From Spirochaetales bacterium UBA4629 (GTDB lineage: Bacteria; Spirochaetota; Spirochaetia; Sphaerochaetales; Sphaerochaetaceae): a DNA stretch of 46,720 bases. Below, one piece after another: positions 33,684 through 40,737 of this stretch. A program made the position numbers and the translations under genes. The notes under the pieces are model-generated. The model had not been told where the DNA came from. It saw only the letters and a list, made by a program, of their open reading frames with translations, and searched no databases. Position 1 is the stretch's first letter. Every line of letters begins with the position of its first letter. The DNA is taken from contig DHMZ01000098.1 in the NCBI GenBank assembly GCA_002406055.1, forward strand, positions 67,219-113,938, in the 5' to 3' direction.

Positions 33684-33772
33684 TTCCTTCCTCCATATAA
33701 TTAATGAAGAATCGAAATCACAACACCCTACGTACTAAGGTAGTAACACTTTGATAATTCGTAAAGTTTTTT

Positions 33773-34375
33773 TTAATTTTTTCTGTAATTTGAAATGAAA
33801 CTAAAAAGAGTAGAAGAAGCTTCTTCTGTTGTGTAGTTACGAAAGAATCCAACCTGGAAACACTCTGCTTGAACTAGAGAATATATTTCATCTCCGACCT
33901 TCTCGACGTCGCACTCTTTAATTCTTCCGTTTTGGATACCTTTAAGAAGCAATCTCTTTATTAATAGTCTGAGTTTAGCAGTACGAGACATAATAGTAGA
34001 ATAAACATCGACGCCACTCTTTTTTTCCGCAAGGATGAACTCAACTAAATTTGATAAGGCAGAATCATTTTTTTTAGCAAAGAAAAATATATCTTCAATG
34101 ATTAAATTAAGCTTATCAATTTCATCTTCGTTTTCATCTTTTCGAAATGCGATAACAGAATAACGAGAATACATTTCATCTGAGATCTTCTTTACTGCAT
34201 AGTAATAAATCTCTTTCTTGTCTTTAAAATACTGATAAACAGTTGGACGAGAAAGATTGCACTCCTCTGCAATTAGGGATAAATTCGCATCCTTATATCC
34301 AACCTCCGAAAAGACCTCGATCGCTTTGCGGAGTATCATATTCATACGTTCTTCTTTATCTATAATTTTCGGCAT
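33773..34375 (-). CDS. TetR/AcrR-family transcriptional regulator
   Basis: The 200-aa product has an N-terminal helix-turn-helix: ILRKAIEVFSEVGYKDANLS, LIAEECNLSRPTVYQYFKDK, KEIYYYAV (about residues 14-62). The C-terminal ligand domain is unassigned. It lies between clpB (upstream of it) and rmuC, same strand. A large AT-rich palindrome lies 20 bp upstream of the ATG and may be its own operator. No Shine-Dalgarno is present, and a TAGAAT box lies 8 nt before the ATG. The ligand and target genes are unknown. clpB could be affected, being next downstream. Confidence 0.93.
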   Translation of the reverse strand: MPKIIDKEERMNMILRKAIEVFSEVGYKDANLSLIAEECNLSRPTVYQYFKDKKEIYYYAVKKISDEMYSRYSVIAFRKDENEDEIDKLNLIIEDIFFFAKKNDSALSNLVEFILAEKKSGVDVYSTIMSRTAKLRLLIKRLLLKGIQNGRIKECDVEKVGDEIYSLVQAECFQVGFFRNYTTEEASSTLFSFISNYRKN

Positions 34376-34394
34376 ATACTAAATTCTATTACAG

Positions 34395-34427
34395 TTTTTT
34401 ACGAAAAAAAACTTTTTTTGTAAAAAA
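34395..34427. promoter_or_regulatory. AT-rich palindrome between tetR-like gene and rmuC
   Basis: TTTTTTACGAAAAAAA (34395-34410) faces TTTTTTTGTAAAAAA (34413-34427). The halves are inverted repeats but for one bulged G. It sits just upstream of the regulator gene and just downstream of rmuC. It is either an operator for the TetR-like protein, an intergenic terminator, or both. Confidence 0.55.
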
Positions 34428-34446
34428 TCTCAACAAAAATGCATTT

Positions 34447-35835
34447 TTATTCATTATTGTTGCTCTCTTGCGAGATATCCTTTTCTTCTAGGTAATAATC
34501 ATTTATTTCCTTAAGAGCAGCCTTCTCAGCACTAGATTCAATTTTGGTCAAAACTGAGCCTATTTTTTCCTTTCTTCTCTTAACGCTATCGAGGCTTTCA
34601 GATGCCTTATCAACATGCTTCTTTGATTCATCAACACTCTTTGACAAATCTGAAAAGAGTTTCTTCAAATCTTCAAACAGATGCCAAATTGTGGATGTAT
34701 ATTCCTCAATTTGCATAGTTCTAAATCCAAGGCTAAGAGAATTAAGAAGTGCAGCAAAGTTGTTTGGGCCAGTAAGAACAACACGACATTCATTTTGCAT
34801 CTTTTCACTTAGTCCATCCATTTTTAATGCTTCCAGATAAAGTGTTTCAGACGGAAGGAAGAGAATAGCAAAATCTGTTGTAAAAGGAGGAACAATATAC
34901 TTTTTGTTTATATCTTTAGCCTCATCTAAGAGTCTTGTTCTTATCTTCTTGCTCTCTTCTTTTATTTCATCTTCATTGCCACTATCAATAGCATTCTTGT
35001 AGCGTTCAAAATCTGAAGTTGGAAACTTGGAATCTATTGGAAGATAAACCTCTCCTTCTTTACCAGGCATACGAATAGCAAATTCAACGTTCTCTCTATT
35101 CGAACGAGGAGAGTAATTCTTTACCCACTGATCGGGTGTTAAGATATCACTTAAAATTGATTCAGCTTGCATCTCTCCCCACACACCCCTAGACTTAACA
35201 TTAGAGAAGAGGGCATTCATCTTTTTAACATCTAAAGAAAGAGAATCAAGGGTACCCATAGCTTTATATAGCTTTGTTAGGTTTTCACTAACAGAAGCAA
35301 AAGAGGCGCTTATCCTTTTATCAAGAGTCTCTTGCAGCTTTTGGTCTACTACATTTTGGATTTCTTTAAGTTTTGCCTCATTACCTTCTCTAATTTTATC
35401 CATGCCATTTTTGACTTCGCTATTTAACTTTTCGCTTTTTTCACTAATAAGAGCAAAAGAAGCTCTATTCTCTTCTCTTACTCTATCGAAGTTTTGGTTG
35501 AGAGTATTATTTATAGAGATAAAATGATTGTTTTGATTTTCACTTTCATTCTTTAAAACAGTAAGAACATTTGATGAAAGGTTATTAAGAAGCCTCAAGT
35601 TTTCATCGGCTTTTTGGAGATTTATATTGCTATCATTAGCCAAGCGATGCATATCTCTATCAAAAGATTGCTGAAAAGCTCTAAAGGATTCATCGCTTGC
35701 ATTTTTCAACTCTTCTTTTACTTTCAGAAGAGTTACTTCATCAAAGTTATCATCTCTTTTACCTTTATTCTTAAAAAGAAGAACAATAACAAGCACAAGG
35801 ACAATTAAAGATACAATTAAAGTAATTATTTCCAT
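34447..35835 (-). CDS. rmuC: DNA recombination protein RmuC
   Basis: The 462-aa product has an N-terminal membrane anchor (IITLIVSLIVLVLVIVLLF) and a long coiled-coil region (about 35-200, rich in E, K, N and L). The RmuC domain shows KSRGVWGEMQAESILSDILT, YLPIDSKFPTSDFERYKNAI and TDFAILFLPSETLYLEAL. RmuC limits certain inversions and carries a restriction-like nuclease fold. No ribosome binding site is visible; a TAATAT box is 8 nt before the ATG. It stands alone between two regulatory gaps. Confidence 0.95.
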   Translation of the reverse strand: MEIITLIVSLIVLVLVIVLLFKNKGKRDDNFDEVTLLKVKEELKNASDESFRAFQQSFDRDMHRLANDSNINLQKADENLRLLNNLSSNVLTVLKNESENQNNHFISINNTLNQNFDRVREENRASFALISEKSEKLNSEVKNGMDKIREGNEAKLKEIQNVVDQKLQETLDKRISASFASVSENLTKLYKAMGTLDSLSLDVKKMNALFSNVKSRGVWGEMQAESILSDILTPDQWVKNYSPRSNRENVEFAIRMPGKEGEVYLPIDSKFPTSDFERYKNAIDSGNEDEIKEESKKIRTRLLDEAKDINKKYIVPPFTTDFAILFLPSETLYLEALKMDGLSEKMQNECRVVLTGPNNFAALLNSLSLGFRTMQIEEYTSTIWHLFEDLKKLFSDLSKSVDESKKHVDKASESLDSVKRRKEKIGSVLTKIESSAEKAALKEINDYYLEEKDISQESNNNE

Positions 35836-35868
35836 ATTTTATATATTAGCGCATTTTTTTAAAGCAAT

Positions 35869-35897
35869 AAAAAAGAGAGCTATCAAGCTCCCTTTTT
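35869..35897. terminator. Terminator after psuG
   Basis: A 7-bp stem pairs 35886-35892 with 35875-35881 (loop 35882-35885). It is flanked by six A at 35869-35874 and five T at 35893-35897. It ends the psuK-psuG transcript in the minus direction; the plus-strand run of T would also allow the reverse. Confidence 0.88.
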
Positions 35898-35900
35898 GTC

Positions 35901-36812
35901 TTATTTTTTCAATTCAACTGCTATCTGAGAAGCAAGCTTAGCATTGTTTAGAACAAGCTTAATATTAGCCTCCAAGCTCTTACCACCAGTAAGTTTCTGA
36001 ATCTTATCCAAAAGATATGGAGTTGTCTCCTTGCCTTTTACGCCCTTCTCATTCATTTCATTAATAGCAATATTAATTTCACTATTAATGTATTGAGGAT
36101 CCATTGAGTATTCTTCTGGAATTGGGTTAGTAACTAAAAGTCCTGTATTAGGATATATTTCTTTCTGAACAGCCCAAGAAGAAGCAATCTCTGCAGCACT
36201 ATCCATTCTCCAAACAACTTTAAGGCCGCTTGAACGTGTGTAGAATGCTGGAAGTTCATCTGTTTTATACCCAACAACATTAACTCCTTTAGTCTCTAAA
36301 TATTCCATTGTAAGAGGTAAGTCTAAGATAGCTTTAGCGCCGGCACAAACTACAAGAACTCCTGTCTTTGTAAACTCATCCATATCAGCACTAATATCCA
36401 TAGTCTCAGTAGCTCCACGATGAACACCACCAACGCCACCAGTGGCAAAGACATCAATCCCAGCAAGAGAAGCAATAATCATTGTGGCAGCAACGGTAGT
36501 AGCTCCATCTTCTTTTTTTGCAATAAGCGTAGGAATATCACGCCTAGAAGCTTTTGTAATTAGGGTACCCTTCTTTCCAAAGTACTCTATCTCATCCTTG
36601 CTTAAACCAGCTTTTAACCTACCGTTTATTATGGCAATAGTTGCAGGAACTGCACCATTTCTTCTTACCTCATCTTCAACCATAAGAGCTGTTTCAACAT
36701 TCTTAGGATAAGGCATTCCATGAGAAATAATTGTACTTTCAAGTGCAACAATTGGCTTATTTTCTTTTAATGCATTCTTAACTTCTTCAGAACAATCTAG
36801 GTATTTTATCAT
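35901..36812 (-). CDS. psuG: Pseudouridine-5 prime-phosphate glycosidase
   Basis: The 303-aa enzyme splits pseudouridine 5 prime-phosphate to uracil and ribose 5-phosphate in the cytosol. Conserved parts are ALESTIISHGMPYPKNVETA, the phosphate-binding FATGGVGGVHRGATETMDIS, VVCAGAKAILDLPLTMEYLE with the catalytic lysine candidate in GAKAI, and GYKTDELPAFYTRSSG. Normal length. The ATG overlaps the psuK end by 26 nt, with AAGGAG 10 nt upstream, so kinase and glycosidase are co-expressed. Confidence 0.96.
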   Translation of the reverse strand: MIKYLDCSEEVKNALKENKPIVALESTIISHGMPYPKNVETALMVEDEVRRNGAVPATIAIINGRLKAGLSKDEIEYFGKKGTLITKASRRDIPTLIAKKEDGATTVAATMIIASLAGIDVFATGGVGGVHRGATETMDISADMDEFTKTGVLVVCAGAKAILDLPLTMEYLETKGVNVVGYKTDELPAFYTRSSGLKVVWRMDSAAEIASSWAVQKEIYPNTGLLVTNPIPEEYSMDPQYINSEINIAINEMNEKGVKGKETTPYLLDKIQKLTGGKSLEANIKLVLNNAKLASQIAVELKK

Positions 36813-37731
36813 ATACTTCTATCTCCTTACTTTTTCTTATTAATTCGTCCCTACTCATTTTGCTAGAGACTGTTTCTTCACTCATTATAGTTATTTCTGA
36901 TGCACTAAGAGCACTCTTAACTGCTTCTTTCTCATCATTATAATTAATCATACCAAAAGCAAAACCAGAAAGAAAGCTATCACCTGCACCCGTAGAGTTT
37001 ATAATATCCATCTTTTTGGCTGGTGAATAAATAACCCCATTCTTAGATTTGCACAATGCACCCTTTTGACCAAGAGTTAAAAGGATAGAGCCTTTTAATC
37101 CCATGGAAAAGATTTTATCCATTGCTTTTTCAAGACTAGCATCACTATGAATATCTTCTTTTGAAAGAGCCGCAAGTTCTAATTCATTTAATTTTAAATA
37201 GTCTATATTCTCTAAAGAAGGAAGAAACCTTTCAACTTTGAGAGTAGAAACTGCATCTGCATATACTAAAGAAGACGAAAGCCTAGCAATCTTCTCGATA
37301 GCTTCTGCCCCCAAATTTGCTTCTACAATAATAGCAGAGCTATTTTTTATTACATTCTCCCTACTCTCTATAAATGCGCTGTCTATCCTCTTGATGTTTT
37401 CCATATCGTTGACAGCAATATTCATTTCTCCATTACTATCAGAGACATATAAATAAACATCACTCCTTCCTTCAAGAAACAAAGATGATGATATATCCAT
37501 CTCTTTTTCTAGGTGTTCTCTTATTTCTCTGCCAAAAACATCACTACCAAGCGCTGTAACGAACCTGACTCTTTCACCCATTTTTGAAAGATTTAATGCT
37601 ATATTGTGGCCAACTCCCCCTTCCGAGAATGATACTTTTCCAATATTTGAATCACCTCGAACTAAAGGAGAATAAGATACTCCTGCTAAATCAACATTAG
37701 TTCCACCAAATACAACTATTTCTTTTTTCAT
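36787..37731 (-). CDS. psuK: PfkB-family sugar kinase, probable pseudouridine kinase
   Basis: The 314-aa product has the PfkB fold: VVFGGTNVDLAGVS at the start, the substrate loop SEGGVGHNIALNLSKMGERV with FVTALGSDVFG, and the catalytic IINSTGAGDSFLSGFAFG near residue 245. The sequence alone says ribokinase family. The assignment to pseudouridine comes from the overlap with psuG, a conserved partnership. It is shorter than fused regulator-kinase forms (no helix-turn-helix). There is no Shine-Dalgarno sequence. Confidence 0.9.
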   Translation of the reverse strand: MKKEIVVFGGTNVDLAGVSYSPLVRGDSNIGKVSFSEGGVGHNIALNLSKMGERVRFVTALGSDVFGREIREHLEKEMDISSSLFLEGRSDVYLYVSDSNGEMNIAVNDMENIKRIDSAFIESRENVIKNSSAIIVEANLGAEAIEKIARLSSSLVYADAVSTLKVERFLPSLENIDYLKLNELELAALSKEDIHSDASLEKAMDKIFSMGLKGSILLTLGQKGALCKSKNGVIYSPAKKMDIINSTGAGDSFLSGFAFGMINYNDEKEAVKSALSASEITIMSEETVSSKMSRDELIRKSKEIEVYDKIPRLF

Positions 37732-37737
37732 ATCTTT

Positions 37738-37765
37738 ATTATAAAAATAAGCCCCTCATTGTTGA
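37738..37765 (-). promoter_or_regulatory. Promoter of psuK-psuG, giving a nearly leaderless mRNA
   Basis: TATAAT at 37738-37743 ends 7 nt before the psuK ATG (A at 37731). TTCAAC lies 17 bp upstream. The box falls in the trailing T-run of the metQ terminator, so the transcription signals of the two units overlap. The -35 match is weak. Confidence 0.55.
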
Positions 37766-37790
37766 AGTATTACTTCAAAAAGAGGGGTTG
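37750..37790 (-). terminator. Terminator after metQ
   Basis: CCCCTC (37752-37757) pairs with GAGGGG (37782-37787), and inside it TTGAAGT (37762-37768) pairs with ACTTCAA (37772-37778) with a 3-nt loop. In the metQ direction it is followed by CUUAUUUUUAU. It separates metQ from psuK. Confidence 0.88.
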
Positions 37791-37809
37791 TGACTACTTA
37801 AATTGGAAC

Positions 37810-38622
37810 TTAGTCAACAAGAACAACTTCACCATTTGGATAGTGCTCTGCAACATAAGCTTTTACCTTATCACTCTTAAGAGCCTTTACAAGAGCCTGA
37901 ACTGCAGGATTATTCTCATTGCCTTCCTTAACAGCGATAACATTTACGTATGGAGAATCTGCACCCTCAACAAAGAGACCATCTCTTGTTGCAATGAAGC
38001 CAGCAGGAATTGCATAGTTACCATTAATAACAGCTCCATCAACATCACCAATTACTCTTGGAAGTGTTGCAGCTTCAATCTCTGTAAACTTTAAATTCTT
38101 TGGATTTGATTCGATGTCGAGTGGAATAGCTTCCAAACCAGAACCATCTTTAAGAGTAATTAAACCAGCAGACTGTAATAAAAGAAGAGCTCTTCCTTCA
38201 TTTGTTGGGTCATTTGGAATTGCAATTGTTGCTCCATTTGGAATCTCATCAAGTGACTTATACTTTGTAGAGTAAAGTGCGATTGGCTCAATATGAATTC
38301 CACCTGCATTAACAAGATGATATCCATGCTCTGAATTAAATGATTCAAGATATGGAATATGCTGGAAGTAGTTAGCGTCTATTTCACCATATTCAACAGC
38401 ATCGTTTGGTGTTACATAATCTGTGAACTCTTTTACTTCTAGATCGATACCTTCTTTTGCTAAATCATCAACAACTAAGTTAAGTAATGTTGCATGTGGC
38501 TCAGGTGTTGCACCAACAACAAGCTTTGTTGTGTTAGAAGTAGTTTTTTCACTACCACCCTGTGCAAAAACGACAGATAAAGAGAGAAGAACGATTAAAG
38601 ATAAAGCAATTATTTTTTTCAT
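37810..38622 (-). CDS. metQ: Methionine ABC transporter substrate-binding protein
   Basis: The 270-aa NlpA/MetQ family protein binds methionine in the periplasm. It has a signal peptide (MKKIIALSLIVLLSLSVVFA) and then QGGSEK. There is no lipobox cysteine, so it appears to be a soluble or uncleaved-anchor form, unlike the lipoprotein of E. coli. Family parts include VVGATPEPHATLL, EVKEFTDYVTPNDAVEYGEI with DANYFQHIPYLESF, and IAIPNDPTNEGRALLLLQ. I used the ATG at 38620-38622 (AGGA 8 nt upstream). It is separate from metN-metI and preceded by a leader with a Met-rich ORF. Confidence 0.96.
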   Translation of the reverse strand: MKKIIALSLIVLLSLSVVFAQGGSEKTTSNTTKLVVGATPEPHATLLNLVVDDLAKEGIDLEVKEFTDYVTPNDAVEYGEIDANYFQHIPYLESFNSEHGYHLVNAGGIHIEPIALYSTKYKSLDEIPNGATIAIPNDPTNEGRALLLLQSAGLITLKDGSGLEAIPLDIESNPKNLKFTEIEAATLPRVIGDVDGAVINGNYAIPAGFIATRDGLFVEGADSPYVNVIAVKEGNENNPAVQALVKALKSDKVKAYVAEHYPNGEVVLVD

Positions 38623-38695
38623 TTTATTTTTCCTATATAAAAGGGTTATACCCCAAAGTTTCGATAGACCTTTTCCTCTAATAGAAGAAGAAAAA
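38623..38695 (-). promoter_or_regulatory. Alternative hairpins before metQ, including a possible sequestered ribosome binding site
   Basis: Downstream of the leader peptide the RNA can form a 10-bp hairpin 38686-38695/38670-38679 (6-nt loop, two G-U). The same U-rich arm (38688-38695) can instead pair 8 bp with the metQ Shine-Dalgarno region AGGAAAAA (38627-38634). A short GGGT/ACCC stem at 38643-38653 with a trailing UUUUAU is a weak further terminator candidate. The mutually exclusive pairings suggest a switch; this is inference from hand folding. Confidence 0.5.
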
Positions 38696-38721
38696 CAATT
38701 AAACATGGATTGGATTTTTTT

Positions 38722-38754
38722 AAATAAAGATGTTATGCCCAGAAGGGCATCATC
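38722..38754 (-). terminator. Attenuator hairpin overlapping the Met leader ORF
   Basis: In the RNA, GAUG-AUGCCC (38745-38754) pairs with GGGCAU-AA-CAUC (38729-38740). This gives 10 bp with a 2-nt bulge and a UUCU loop, followed by UUUAUUU (38722-38728). It has the form of a Rho-independent terminator. Its 5 prime arm contains the last Met codons of the leader peptide and its 3 prime arm contains the stop codon, so ribosome position would decide whether it forms. Confidence 0.75.
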
Positions 38755-38798
38755 ATAGAGGACATAGCGCACATCATTGAAATAATAGTCTTTTTCAT
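38733..38798 (-). CDS. Methionine-rich leader peptide upstream of metQ
   Basis: This 21-codon ORF begins MKKTIISMMCAM and continues SSMMMPFWA, with seven methionines, including MM and MMM runs. It has an excellent ribosome binding site, GGAGG at 38808-38812, 9 nt before the ATG. It is not in frame with metQ and ends 110 nt before it. The codon content matches the substrate of the downstream transporter, the hallmark of ribosome-stalling attenuation in amino-acid operons. I know of no described Met leader peptide in spirochaetes. Expression and role are predicted, not shown. Confidence 0.8.
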   Translation of the reverse strand: MKKTIISMMCAMSSMMMPFWA

Positions 38799-38832
38799 TT
38801 CACTTATCCTCCGTCTTAATTTCTTTTTTGAT

Positions 38833-38862
38833 ACTATATGCAAAAATTAAATATTTATGCAA
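38833..38862 (-). promoter_or_regulatory. Promoter of the leader-peptide/metQ unit
   Basis: TTGCAT at 38857-38862 and TATAGT at 38833-38838 are 18 bp apart. The start site is expected near 38826, giving a leader of about 200 nt before metQ that contains the Met-rich ORF and the hairpins. Confidence 0.72.
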
Positions 38863-38892
38863 GTACCTTTACAAAAAATTTTTTTGTGTATT

Positions 38893-38921
38893 AAAAAAAT
38901 AAAACCCGGTTTTTCGCCGGG
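38893..38921 (-). terminator. Terminator after metI
   Basis: CCCGG at 38905-38909 pairs with CCGGG at 38917-38921, followed in the metI direction by UUUUAUUUUUUU. It closes the metN-metI transcript, so metQ depends on its own promoter. Confidence 0.9.
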
Positions 38922-38928
38922 AATCAAG

Positions 38929-39594
38929 TTATCTTCTTTTAAGCAAAGAAGATGCAATTTTGTTTCCTAAAAATTGAACTATTTCAACAAGAAGAATTGT
39001 AACTACAACAGCTGCAATCATAACGTCAGATCTAAAACGTTGATAGCCATAACGAATTGCTAAATCTCCCAATCCACCACCACCAATTGTACCAGCCATA
39101 GCTGAATAGCCAATTAAGTTAATAACTGTAAGTGTCAAGCCAGAAACAAGACCAGGAAGTGCTTCTGGCAACATCACGCGAGTAATAATTTGCCAGTTTG
39201 TTGATCCCATTGCCTTTGCTGCTTGAACAACTCCAGGATCTACTTCTGTAAGACTTGTTTCAATTATTCTAGCAACAAATGGAGCTGCTGCGATAGAAAG
39301 AGAGACTACGGCTGCCTTTGTACCAATTGTTGTTCCTAGGATAATACGTGCCAAAGGCATTAAAACTATCATCAGAATTAAAAAAGGAAAAGAACGAAGG
39401 ATATTAACGATTCTACTCAAAACCTCATTAAGAATTGGTCTTGGAAGAATTCCACCCTTCTCTTCTTTGTCTGTAACATGTAAAAGAACACCAAGAGGAA
39501 GGCCAAGTAAAACAGAAAAGATTGTAGAGAAGAAGACCATCTCTAAAGTCTGAAGTGTTGATGTCCAAACCAAGTTTAAAATCGCTGAATTCAT
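38929..39594 (-). CDS. metI: Methionine ABC transporter permease
   Basis: The 221-aa inner-membrane permease has five or six hydrophobic helices. The ABC-permease loop that docks the ATPase is EVDPGVVQAAKAMGSTNWQI. The family segment ILRSFPFLILMIVLMPLARI and the C-terminal GGGGLGDLAIRYGYQRFRSD are typical of MetI. Its ATG overlaps the metN stop by 4 nt (ATGA), which indicates translational coupling. It works with MetN and the separately expressed MetQ. Confidence 0.97.
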   Translation of the reverse strand: MNSAILNLVWTSTLQTLEMVFFSTIFSVLLGLPLGVLLHVTDKEEKGGILPRPILNEVLSRIVNILRSFPFLILMIVLMPLARIILGTTIGTKAAVVSLSIAAAPFVARIIETSLTEVDPGVVQAAKAMGSTNWQIITRVMLPEALPGLVSGLTLTVINLIGYSAMAGTIGGGGLGDLAIRYGYQRFRSDVMIAAVVVTILLVEIVQFLGNKIASSLLKRR

Positions 39595-40604
39595 AGATCC
39601 TCTTCCTCCCCTTTTGTTGTTTTTTCTATGCTTACGCCCATCTCTTTAATCTCTTTTATTGCCCTCTCTCTAATCTCTTCGTTAGGACCTATATCGAGAA
39701 TCATAACACCATAGCGATTTCCTTCTATGTACTGAACACCAGCCGCCATAATGTTAAACATAGCACCTGTAGATGCTGTAACTTTACTAATTACTGGTTC
39801 AGCTGTTGTTACAGATGAGAAACGAAGTGTATAGTGACCTGTCTTTTCAGAGAAGCTGACTATCGAATCCTTTAGCGTTGTTAAGTTAGAGATAAAATCT
39901 TTAGTTACCTCACTCTTAGGTGATGAGAAGATATCTGAAACAAAACCCTCCTCAACAACCTTTCCATTATCTAATACAGCGACTCGATCGCAAGCATCTC
40001 TAACAACTTCCATTTGGTGAGTAATCATTACAACTGTTAGATTCATCTTTTTTTGAATCTCTTTGATAAGAGCAAGGATAGCTCTTGTAGTTTGAGGATC
40101 CAAAGCCGATGTTGCTTCGTCACAAAAGAGAATATCTGGTTCAGTAGCTAATGCACGTGCAATTGCTATTCTTTGCTTTTGACCTCCTGAGAGCGTAGAA
40201 ATAGGAGCATTACCTCTGCCTTCCAAGCCTACAAGAGCCAATAGTTCTTCAACTCTTTTCTTTATGTAAGCTTTATCTTTATGGCAAATCTCCATTGGGT
40301 AAGCTATATTCTCACCTGCAGTTCTAGAGGAAAAAAGATTAAAGTTTTGGAAGATCATGCCAATTTTTCTTCTTTCTTGAATTAACTCTTTTTTATCAAG
40401 ATTATCGACTCTCTTTTCTCCATACCAAACTTCTCCTTCGTCTGGTTTCTCAAGCATGCTAATAAGGCGAACAAGGGTACTTTTACCAGCTCCACTCTTA
40501 CCTATAATTCCATAAACAGTGTTAGATGGGATAGTTAGAGTAACACCATCAACCGCTTTAAGTGTTCCATAAATACGCTTCAAATTCCTAAGCCTTATTT
40601 GCAT
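39591..40604 (-). CDS. metN: Methionine ABC transporter ATP-binding protein
   Basis: The 337-aa product carries Walker A GKSGAGKST near residue 35, signature LSGGQKQRIAIARAL, Walker B DILFCDEATSALDP and the switch histidine in VMITHQM. The C-terminal NIL domain (about 255-330, GHYTLRFSSVTTAEPVISKV) is the site where methionine inhibits transport in E. coli, so feedback control is likely kept. GGAGG lies 4 nt before the ATG. The unit has its own promoter and a very short leader. Confidence 0.97.
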   Translation of the reverse strand: MQIRLRNLKRIYGTLKAVDGVTLTIPSNTVYGIIGKSGAGKSTLVRLISMLEKPDEGEVWYGEKRVDNLDKKELIQERRKIGMIFQNFNLFSSRTAGENIAYPMEICHKDKAYIKKRVEELLALVGLEGRGNAPISTLSGGQKQRIAIARALATEPDILFCDEATSALDPQTTRAILALIKEIQKKMNLTVVMITHQMEVVRDACDRVAVLDNGKVVEEGFVSDIFSSPKSEVTKDFISNLTTLKDSIVSFSEKTGHYTLRFSSVTTAEPVISKVTASTGAMFNIMAAGVQYIEGNRYGVMILDIGPNEEIRERAIKEIKEMGVSIEKTTKGEEEDL

Positions 40605-40619
40605 ATTGCCTCCACACTC

Positions 40620-40648
40620 GTTATAGCAAACTTGACTCTTTTTTCCAA
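40620..40648 (-). promoter_or_regulatory. Promoter of metN-metI
   Basis: TTGGAA at 40643-40648 and TATAAC at 40620-40625 are 17 bp apart. The start near 40613 leaves only about 10 nt before the metN ATG, enough for the GGAGG site. There is no room for a riboswitch or leader peptide, in contrast to metQ. Confidence 0.75.
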
Positions 40649-40687
40649 CACAGATGTGATATTTCCTTAGAAAGAATAAAAAAGTTT

Positions 40688-40720
40688 AAAAAAAAATCCG
40701 CACCCTAAAATGAGTACGGA
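40688..40720 (-). terminator. Terminator after kduI
   Basis: A 9-bp stem (40712-40720 with 40697-40705, with G-U pairs) has a 6-nt loop and a run of nine U in the kduI direction. This is one of the clearest intrinsic terminators here. Confidence 0.92.
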
Positions 40721-40737
40721 AGTAGCAAGAGTGTTAA

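Noticed and set aside
33684..33772. CIRCE or heat-shock promoter upstream of clpB
   Set aside because: No TTAGCACTC inverted repeat is present. The only palindrome-like string, near 33730-33745, is imperfect.
38623..38772. Longer MetQ reading frame starting at a GTG near 38772
   Set aside because: The extra 50 residues overlap the leader ORF in another frame and precede a proper signal peptide with its own ribosome binding site.
38623..38832. Possible SAM riboswitch before metQ
   Set aside because: None of the conserved S-box or SAM-II core elements are seen, and the region is better explained by the Met-rich ORF and hairpins.
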